Shown here: positions 1-8,200 of the stretch, in pieces
Position numbering within the stretch: the stretch's first letter is position 1
How the letters are laid out: every line of letters starts with the position of its first letter
Source: a virus
Reading direction: 5' to 3' (one strand)
IMG/VR virus record: IMGVR_UViG_3300047562_002715
Coordinates: 1-28,141 of that record
Length of the DNA: 28,141 nucleotides
Position numbers and translations under genes: made by a program
The notes under the pieces: generated by a model
Seen by the model: only the letters and a program-made list of their open reading frames with translations
Told to the model about the DNA's origin: nothing
Database searches by the model: none

Positions 1-922
1 TTCCATTACCAATAGTTGCTGTTGCCTCTGCACCCGATCCTCCACCACCAATAAATCTTACTCCAGGTGCTACTGTGTAACCAGTTCCAGAATTAACTAT
101 CTGTACAGATTGGACAGATTTTGCGGACGGATTCAAATTGTCATTACATACAACAACTCCACCAATCATTACTGCAGTTGCAATTCCAGTAACTCCTCCA
201 GAAGGAGCAGATGAAATAGCAACTCTTGGTGTTGAAGTGTATCCACCACCACGATTTGTAACTGTTATAAATCTAATACCACCATTGACCAAAGACAGAT
301 TTGCAGTCGCAGTTACTGCAGAACCAACTAACGTCAGTGTTTGTGTTCTTCCCACAAATACATCTTGATTATCTGCACCATCCTCTCCAATTAGAATGTC
401 GTCAATTTCGTCAACTCCAGTATTAATAATTTCATCTTCATATCTGAATAGTTCGCATCTAAGTTCATAAACATAATTTTTCTGTAGTTGGTAAAATGGT
501 TTTTCATGCTCTACGTATTTTATTTCAAATAGTCTATCGCCAAGAGGAAAATATAAAAGATCTCCTTCTTTTGGTCTAGACGAAAGTTTTATATTACTTT
601 TCCCAGAGATTAGTGGAGAAATATAATCTTCATATCTTTCTTTGGAAATTATGAGAGTAATTTCATTTGTTGCTTGAATTCCAAATTTTGTAAGTATTGA
701 TGAGTTGTCTGCATAACCTTCATAATTTTCTACATATGCTTCTATTGGATGAGCAATTTCGAATTTGGATTCTATAACCTCGCGGATAACAGTCTTTTCT
801 GTAACATACTGTCTTGGCAAATAATATACTTCAACACCATACATTCTCAACTGTTCGTTGATTATGTCTTGAATTAGACTTTGCTCTTCTCTTGAACCTT
901 GTTGAAAGAATGGATTTAGCAT
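1..922 (-). CDS. gp14: Neck protein gp14 (3' end cut off by the window edge)
   Basis: This open frame starts with ATG at 922 (MLNPFFQQGSREEQ...) and runs off the left edge with no stop, giving at least 307 residues. The N-terminal ~185 residues have the form I know from cyanophage gp14 neck proteins, including the stretch INEQLRMYGVEVYYLPRQYV and the later SRPKEGDLLYFPLGDRLFEI. In T4, gp13 and gp14 form the neck that closes the filled head and receives the tail. The gene lies 5 bases after the gp13 stop, which is the T4 order. T4 gp14 is 256 residues, so this one is longer. The excess, from about residue 186, is a glycine-rich beta-module with NRGGGYTSTP and NSGTGYTVAP units and a GGGGSGAEATA segment at the window edge. 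That module is also present in other structural proteins here. The family call is confident; the C-terminal extent is unknown. Confidence 0.85.
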   Translation of the reverse strand, partial: MLNPFFQQGSREEQSLIQDIINEQLRMYGVEVYYLPRQYVTEKTVIREVIESKFEIAHPIEAYVENYEGYADNSSILTKFGIQATNEITLIISKERYEDYISPLISGKSNIKLSSRPKEGDLLYFPLGDRLFEIKYVEHEKPFYQLQKNYVYELRCELFRYEDEIINTGVDEIDDILIGEDGADNQDVFVGRTQTLTLVGSAVTATANLSLVNGGIRFITVTNRGGGYTSTPRVAISSAPSGGVTGIATAVMIGGVVVCNDNLNPSAKSVQSVQIVNSGTGYTVAPGVRFIGGGGSGAEATATIGNG

Positions 923-927
923 GATTA

Positions 928-1776
928 TTATCCAATCATATCTAAGGGTGGAAGTTCATAAGTATTAGACATCTTTTCCATTATTACATCTATTTCTTTT
1001 TGTCCATCGTCATATAGTTGTCTACCATTTAATTCAACTCCACCCGGAAGTTTTACTCCTTGGAATTTAATTAAGTTTTGTCCCCACTGCCTTTTTATCA
1101 AAGACGTTAAGTATAGTTTTAAGAATGAATCATTCCAAACCCTACTGAAGTCGTTTGGATTTAATGCCCTATAACAATCAATAATTAAATAATCTCCAAC
1201 AGCAACACTTCCCCAATCAATATCCAAATATAATCTATCCTGCCTTTGGTTAAATCTTATCTGCTTTTGAGTTGTAAGAAGAAAGTCAATATCCTCAAGA
1301 TATGTCTTTGTCATTGCATATGTTAATATCTCTGTCGATCCCCAATAGTAAATATCATTCAAAAACAGTTGATACTTAACACTAAACATATTATTAGTTG
1401 TTGTATTAGTTCCATCAAAATGATAAATCTTTTGTATTCCAATAATAGATGGTGGAACTTGTAGGAAATTGCTATTTTCTTTATATGTAAAAGTAACTGG
1501 AGAACCTGAGATGGTTGCAGTAGCAGAAGTAGTCGCTATTCCTGCTGTTGGATTGTCTCCATTTGGTGCCCTACCTCTGTCAATATCATCCTGAGTTACT
1601 TGATACTTTAGGTATACTTGACCAACACCATCAAAGTGTCTTTCTTGAAAAAATTGAATTGCATCATCTACAAGATCATCTATTTGCTCATCGGCAACAT
1701 TAATTTCCAAAACTGGCGCACCTAGTTTTCTTTTGCAATAATCTATTAATTCTTGTCTAGAAGTGGGTTGCGCCAT
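928..1776 (-). CDS. gp13: Neck protein gp13
   Basis: A 282-residue protein beginning MAQPTSRQELIDYCKRKLGA, with the N-terminal signature RKLGAPVLEINV (about residues 16-27) followed by an acidic amphipathic segment (DEQIDDLVDDAIQFFQ). I recognise this as the cyanophage form of T4 gp13 (309 residues in T4), a head-completion or neck protein that works with gp14 after DNA packaging. Position supports the call: gp14 follows after 5 bases. A late-type octamer lies 20 bases upstream of the ATG, so this gene probably starts its own late transcript. A short Ser/Thr/Ala-rich insert (AGIATTSATATISGSPV, about residues 78-94) resembles linker sequence in the large structural proteins of the same cluster. 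No clear Shine-Dalgarno sequence is visible. Confidence 0.85.
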   Translation of the reverse strand: MAQPTSRQELIDYCKRKLGAPVLEINVADEQIDDLVDDAIQFFQERHFDGVGQVYLKYQVTQDDIDRGRAPNGDNPTAGIATTSATATISGSPVTFTYKENSNFLQVPPSIIGIQKIYHFDGTNTTTNNMFSVKYQLFLNDIYYWGSTEILTYAMTKTYLEDIDFLLTTQKQIRFNQRQDRLYLDIDWGSVAVGDYLIIDCYRALNPNDFSRVWNDSFLKLYLTSLIKRQWGQNLIKFQGVKLPGGVELNGRQLYDDGQKEIDVIMEKMSNTYELPPLDMIG

Positions 1777-1796
1777 TTTTATTATACTTTTTAAAA

Positions 1797-1804
1797 TATT
1801 TATG
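1797..1804 (-). promoter_or_regulatory. T4-late-type promoter octamer upstream of gp13
   Basis: The minus strand reads CATAAATA, differing from the T4 late consensus TATAAATA only at the first base, which varies in cyanophages. It lies 20 bases before the gp13 ATG. The TAA stop codon of the preceding 61-residue gene (1800-1802) is inside the octamer. The same spacing occurs at two other genes in this window. This is called from motif and spacing only; no transcript data were available. Confidence 0.6.
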
Positions 1805-1985
1805 GATTGGTGCTAGAAGAGAACATTTGAGATATAACTTCTTGTTGTTTCATATAAAGTTTCATATAAGATTTACTAATATTTCGTAAATCTTCAATAT
1901 CTTCAATAGAGTCTATCTCTGCACACGCTTTTACATATTCAAAACTTTTTGAAAGATTTTCTAAAACAATTTTGTCAGGATCCAT
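1800..1985 (-). CDS. Small conserved cyanophage structural-cluster protein, 61 aa
   Basis: A 61-residue acidic, mostly helical protein (MDPDKIVLENLSKSFEYVKA...). It contains LSKSFEYVKACAEIDSIEDI and RNISKSYMKLYMKQQEVI, a pattern I associate with short conserved hypothetical proteins of T4-like cyanophages. The start codon lies inside the end of the preceding 76-residue gene (11-base overlap), which indicates translational coupling. No catalytic motif, membrane segment or signal peptide is visible. Its position between the giant DUF4815 protein and gp13, where T4 has the whisker and tail-fibre genes, suggests a structural or assembly accessory role; that is inference. The gene's stop codon forms part of the late promoter of gp13. 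Confidence 0.7.
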   Translation of the reverse strand: MDPDKIVLENLSKSFEYVKACAEIDSIEDIEDLRNISKSYMKLYMKQQEVISQMFSSSTNP

Positions 1986-2205
1986 TTACTAAACTCCTAA
2001 GTAATGACTTAATTTCATCAAGGTCTCCCTTAATGTTAGCAACATCATCCTCCAAATTTTGTATCTTCTTATTTTCTTCACTTTTTACATTTTTTCTTGC
2101 AATATATTGTTGATATTCTGACATGTCCAAGTTGACGATGGAGTTTGTATTTGGGTCTCGTAGAAGGTTCAGATGACCTTCTACTCTTAGATATTCTGGG
2201 TTCAT
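1975..2205 (-). CDS. Small coiled-coil conserved cyanophage protein, 76 aa
   Basis: A 76-residue protein. The N-terminal half (MNPEYLRVEGHLNLLRDPNT, then NSIVNLDMSEYQQYIARK) looks like a short conserved domain. The C-terminal half, about residues 40-72, has heptad-like spacing of hydrophobic residues (IQNLEDDVANIKGDLDEIKS) and is probably a coiled coil. I recognise this type from cyanophage structural clusters but know no assigned function. It starts 8 bases after the stop of the 2517-residue gene and overlaps the next gene by 11 bases, so all three are probably cotranslated. Because it follows the giant tail protein, it may be an oligomerising accessory or chaperone for that protein; this is inference. 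Confidence 0.75.
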   Translation of the reverse strand: MNPEYLRVEGHLNLLRDPNTNSIVNLDMSEYQQYIARKNVKSEENKKIQNLEDDVANIKGDLDEIKSLLRSLVNGS

Positions 2206-2213
2206 TTTAAAAA

Positions 2214-5200
2214 TCAGGCAAGGGCAATAACTCTTAGATTTCTAGCTCTTGGTGGATATACTTGATTGGTTGATGTCATTACCAACTTAATTCTATAAGA
2301 TCTAAATGATGGAAGATTGTCTGCCGTGAAATTGTATTCACGATATTCAATATTTCCGGATTCAAATCCAAAAGATGTTGTTTGTTGGACAAATGTATCA
2401 GGAAGACCATTACTATTTTCAAAGTTTATAATTTGCTTTCTTGCATCCAAATTATTGTATCCTGGGAAAGGAGTAAAGATTGGAATAAAGTTTTGGGACT
2501 CTCCTATTGCATAGAATGCTCTTATGTCACAATAAGTGTTTATGTGAGCATCTATAATAATCTTAATAGATGACGCTGGATTTTCTAAAGTAATCTCTTT
2601 AGAAACATATTGGAAAGCAGATGGATCGGTTCCCAAAGTATTAACTCTATTATCAGTTGCATAATCTGTAATAACACTGTTAATTCTGTTGGAAGTCAAA
2701 ATAGCACTGATTCTTTGAGTATCAATTACCGGACTTACGCGAGAATCTACTGTGTTCAAGAACATTCTAATGTTCATTGATTTATTTCCAGGAATAGTTC
2801 CAAGTTTGGAAGTTTCGTTGATTTTGGAAGCAATAAGTCTTGGTGTGTTGAAATAATTTGTCTTATCTAATGCAAGAGGTTCATATCCAACATCAACATA
2901 TGGAATTTCGTTTCCACTAATACTAGAAGCAGTAACTGTTCTAATTTCTGCGCTTAGTGCGGTTCCTTGTACCGTTATATTTTGAACGGATGGAGTTATT
3001 AGTTCGAAAGGAATATTTTGTGTAGCCTTAATGTTAAATCCTCCACCAAGTTTTGTTTCATTGATATAAAGTTTGGGGAATCCTGAACTTAGTGTTCTAT
3101 CAGTTCCATTTGAACTCATATCAAGTTTGATATTGTATGAATCAAACTTGATTGGATCTGCAACGGTTGCATCACCAAGATAATGAGTAGTATTAATTCT
3201 TGATAGAGAAACTCCACCCAATTCATACTTATAAACTGGAGTTCCTGATAAGTGATCAACAGCCATTGATGCTGTCGGTGAGAAGAATGTTGGGTCAATA
3301 TAACCAATTCTGGTTATATCATCAAGAGAACCAACGCTAGTTGCTCTGTATTCAAACAACTCTTTCCCAATAAGAGCATATCCAGGATTTGTTGAACTGA
3401 CTCCAACATTTTCAAAAGATGCGAAATTTATAGAATCGACAACTGGAATTGATGCAGTGGAATCAAAGGCATAATCTGTGGATAGTTTTGTTGGTGGAAT
3501 ATCACTTTCCACTCCAGAAATTTCCACATAGTTATCACTGAAATACATTCCGTGGTTTTTGTGATTGACAACAATATGTAATCCATCGTTATCAACGTTT
3601 TTCTCATCAACTTGAACATCGCCACCAAATGAATAGTTTAATACTGTAGTCAAACCAACATTGTTAACATACAATACAGTGTTGCCTACTCCAGTGGTTA
3701 AGAATTCACCCTGAACATTATCAAGAATCAATTCGTTAGTACTTGCAATTGAAACAAGTGAGAATAGCGCATCTCTACCAACAGGTGATGAACCAAGAGT
3801 GCTTATACCAAGAACATCACCAACCTGATAACCATTTCCAGAATTAACTATTGTAGCGCCAATAGCAACTCCATTTGAAATTGTAATATCTGCTTTTGCA
3901 TCTCTTCCATTTCCAGTTATTGAAATTAGGTCAATATTTGTGAAGGTTGCAATTCCTGATGAAGGAGTATATCCAATACCTGCATTTATAATTTGAAGTG
4001 CTCCAGTTGCAATACCTGCATTTCCAATATAATTGCCAGAAGCATCTGTTCCCTGTTGGAGAATAGTATTTCCTAAGGTGAGATTTGCATCATAAATTGC
4101 AGTAGAAAGACCCAATCTAATCTGTCTGGAGTTTAAGTTCAGTGAGTTTGGTAGTAAAGTTGGGACCTGAGAGTTTCCTGGTCTCAGTTCAGGACTATAG
4201 AAATCAACACTACCAGAATCTATGAACTCGGCTCTATAAAGAGTAAACTTCAAGTCTTCCCACTGACTTGCTTCCCAGGTAGAAGCATTCTGGGATTTAA
4301 ATAGAGATCCAAGATATGGTTGGTTTGAAATATATGATTGGGTAAGAATATCTACTTCACCAACTCTTGAGATATATGCATTATACTTAGTTGAGTTAGA
4401 ACCAACAACGATTGCATATTCTTTGCCACCCTCCAGATAAACTGGAGATTTAAATGTAAATGAAGTCGGCACTGAACCATCATTGGAAATATTGACACTA
4501 TCTGGTTCTAGAATTATTTCGGAGAATGGGAGAATGGTTTGTGTGGGATATCCATTCTGCATCGTTCTGATTTGGAACAATACTGGAATATCTGCATCAT
4601 CTCTAGTCTTAAAGAATAGTTCGCATCTTGTTAAGAAGACACCACTTTCTTCTTGCACCAAGAATGATTGTGCGAGAGGGTCCCACCAGGGGCATCTGTA
4701 CCAGTTAGTTGACTTGGATACAACTTCACTCTTAACCAACTGATTTCCAGTTGTTCTGGACACATTCTCCTGCTCAAGTTCTTGTTTTTGCTCAATCTTA
4801 GCATTTCTTGTTGAAATGATATTTTCCTGAACAGTTTCAATAGTTCCACTAGAAATAAACTTCTCTTCAGCAATTGTTGAAGCTAAGTTGTGGTCATTGA
4901 TGTTATTATTAATCAGGGTAAGCGTCTTTGAACCATTTTCAAATCTAGGATTGACTGATATATTTGGGTTTGGTATATAGAAACTTCCAATTAGAGAAGT
5001 ATATACGTCGGAAACCAATCTAACGTTCGTTATAGATGCTTGAGCACCACTGGTTTTGCCAACCAAAGTCATACCAGATTGAACCCATCCACTATATTCT
5101 CCTTGATATTGAGCGCATAATGAGAATGTATCAATATTAAGAACTTCACTAGTTGATGAATATGTTGCTGGAAGTGGTTGACTTGTATATGGATTTAATG

Positions 5201-8200
5201 GGAAAGTTGAAGATGGGCTGTTGTATTGCCCTTCTTTATGGTTTGATTGTGCAACTCTAAATGCAATCTTTGGATCGCTTTCTTCAATAGATGTTTCACT
5301 TAGTCCAGTTTTTGCAACTGTGCCAATAACAGTTTCTCCAACTTCAAACACACCAGAAATCATACTTATTTCAAGTAGTTTTGGTGTGCAGAACTTAGTA
5401 ACATCTACACCGTCAAAGAATGCATAAACTTGTGTAAGTGGTTTTATATTCTTTGCAATAAACTGAATATTGCGAGATCTTAAGTATTGAACTAAATCTC
5501 TACTTACAACTTTATCACCAATAGACTCTCTATCAAACTGCTCAGTAACGAAGGTGGTCGTTCCAGTTCTTGATTTTACACCGGTTTCTTTAACTTCTCT
5601 GTAAGTATCTTGCGTTACCGTTGTAGTTGAATATCCCCAACGGCGACGCCAGTATCCATAGTAACCCCAATATCCATAGTAACCATAATAACCATATGGC
5701 CAGCCCCACCACCATCCACCATAATAACCATAGTATCCATAGTTATAAGAAGTATCACTTCTAACGCTTACACTTTCAATAACCTCCTTTCCAGTCCAGT
5801 TTGTTTCCCAAGCACCCCAAACAGTAGGTGCATATCCAGTTTGTGGGTCAACATTAAACTGTTGTTGAGCTTGAGCCATTGTTTGAGAGTAGTTACCCTC
5901 AACATTAATAATTTTTGCATCTAAACGAACTGTATCAACCCAAGTATCCGTAGATGGAGTAAGTTCGATTGTTCCCTGCCAGAAACTAATGACAAAAGGA
6001 GTTACGCTTTCAGTTCTTGTTGCAATAGACTGTTTTAACCATTCAACTTCGGAATAATCTAGAGTTATAAGGTCACCAGTTTTCCTAATATTATTGCCTT
6101 CTGGTTGTTCAAATGCATAATCAACATCTGGGTCTAGTCCTTCAACAGGACCAGGAATTAAATCAACTGCAGTGGTATAGTGTTTGGGACGAAGTTCTTT
6201 ATTCTTTAAGTCGATACTATTTTCAAAAGGAATTCCATTTTCCTGTGATGTGAGTGAGCTAAAATTATCGACAAAGAATCCAGACTTAAATCTATCTAGA
6301 CCATCGTTGTCTGGGACAAACAAGTTTGCAGTGCTACTTTCAAGAGTTGATAATGCAGTATAGTATTCTAAGTTTTTAATTCTATTTTCAAGCTGTTTGA
6401 TATCGACCATTCGATATCTCTTATGTTCTAAGAATTGAACAGAAGCCTGAGAGATGTCAAATAGATATGGTGGAAGCGTTACCGTCGCAATTTCTAATGC
6501 ATCATCAATAGAAATTGGTTTTTCTGGTTTTTCTGAAGGAACGCCGTACTTAACTTGGAAAGTTCCATCTTTGCGAACATAAATTCTATCAATTCTTCCA
6601 AGATAGAAAGAAAATGTTGTAATAATAGATTCGTCAGATGCTAAAATATTTGCTGCAGAATTTCCAGATCTATCAAATTCTCTACCATAAAACTCTAAAG
6701 GAGATCTTGAGTTTTCTGTGACAGTAAAGTCAGAAACTCTTGGTCTAATATCCAACGTATCACAGTTTCTTACAGAGTTAACTGTTTGAATATCCTTAAC
6801 ATAATCAAATCCAGTATATGAATCTGCTGTGGTGATGTCGCCATCATCAGAATCTTGATAGTAACCGCTACTAAAATAGATTTTTAGTTTTTTAGTTGGG
6901 GAAGATGAATTTGCAGTTCTCGTTATTGTGCCATGACCATAGAATGTTCCTCTCTGCCCATTATCAAACTTATAATTTGATGAAATGTTTAGACTTGGGG
7001 AGTCTATGGTTGTAATTACTGCCTGAATTCCTGATTCTTCAAAAGTTATTGTCTCACCTTCTTTGAGTGTAGTTTCATTTCTAGGAATGAATGATATTTG
7101 AGAGTCGGTTAATCTTTCGGCGCATACGCCAATTGCACCACTTAGTTGACCAATAAACTGTTCACCCAAAATCAAATCCGTTGTCTTAGTTGAAGGACCA
7201 CTAATTGATGAAAGAACTAATGTTGGAGCAGAAGGATCTGCCGTCGTCTTTGATTCATATACACCCCAAACATTAACAATATCTGGAACATTTAGTGATA
7301 AAGTTTCATCCTGAACTCTTGTTCCATATGGATAATTACCATAAATCAATCCATCGTTTAGAGTTGTTGTTCCAGTTCCGGATGCAGATAGTTTTGACTT
7401 ATTTACAATAATAGATGATACTCTATTCTTTAATTTGTTCTTTGCTTTTGGTTTAATTTTAGTTAGAGTTGCGACTAAAGTAGCATTATCATCAGAACCC
7501 AGATTATAAATTTGAAGTTGCTTTGAACCACCAATATAATCAAATCTATCTGATGTCAAAACTTCTGTGCTTCCATCTGATCTAATCAGAGAATATCTTT
7601 CCTCATCAAATGGTAAAAATGTCTCATTTTCTCCAGCGTTTACTGGGACAGATAATTGATTACCCGATATGGATACATTGTAAGTTTTTCTGATTGTTAT
7701 TGATGCTTCATCTAGATTGACTGAAGAAACATTGGGTCTAGGTAAAATTGTAAAGAGAGTGTCGTCATTCGATCTAGTTGACCTTGTTGCAGTAATCTTA
7801 AGATCGGTTACAATTAAGTCTGATTGTGGCAGAGAACCTTGATTAATACCGGTAACGCTTGTTACTCCAGAAATTTCTACCGTAGTAGTTCCAACACTAA
7901 CGACACTTGCATATGCTGGCTCTTGTGATAGATTATTGCTATATTTTACAAGATTTCCTACTTTAATAATTTTTCCTGGGAAATTGGGATTTGTGCTAGT
8001 GATTGTACTAATACCACCACTTTCGGAACTTATAGTTGCAATACCAACTAAAAATGCATCTGACTGAATTGTATCAGCAGTAAATGTTTTTGCTGCACCA
8101 ACAATACCATAGACAGACTTTACATCTGAGATAGTATGTGAAGTAATTGCAGTAGCAATTCTATTATTACTTACCCCATCAAAAATAAACGATTCATTCC

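Noticed and set aside
138-368. 76-codon plus-strand frame at the left edge
   Set aside because: It is the complement of the glycine-rich repeat region of gp14, which is open without stop on the minus strand and has a recognisable N-terminus.
2206-2213. Possible regulatory site between the DUF4815 gene and the 76-residue gene
   Set aside because: The 8-base spacer is only T and A residues; no promoter octamer, Shine-Dalgarno sequence or hairpin is visible.
5630-5746. CRISPR-like or satellite repeat
   Set aside because: The repeated DNA is in frame, has no regular repeat-spacer structure, and is explained by a Tyr/Gly/Trp protein tract.
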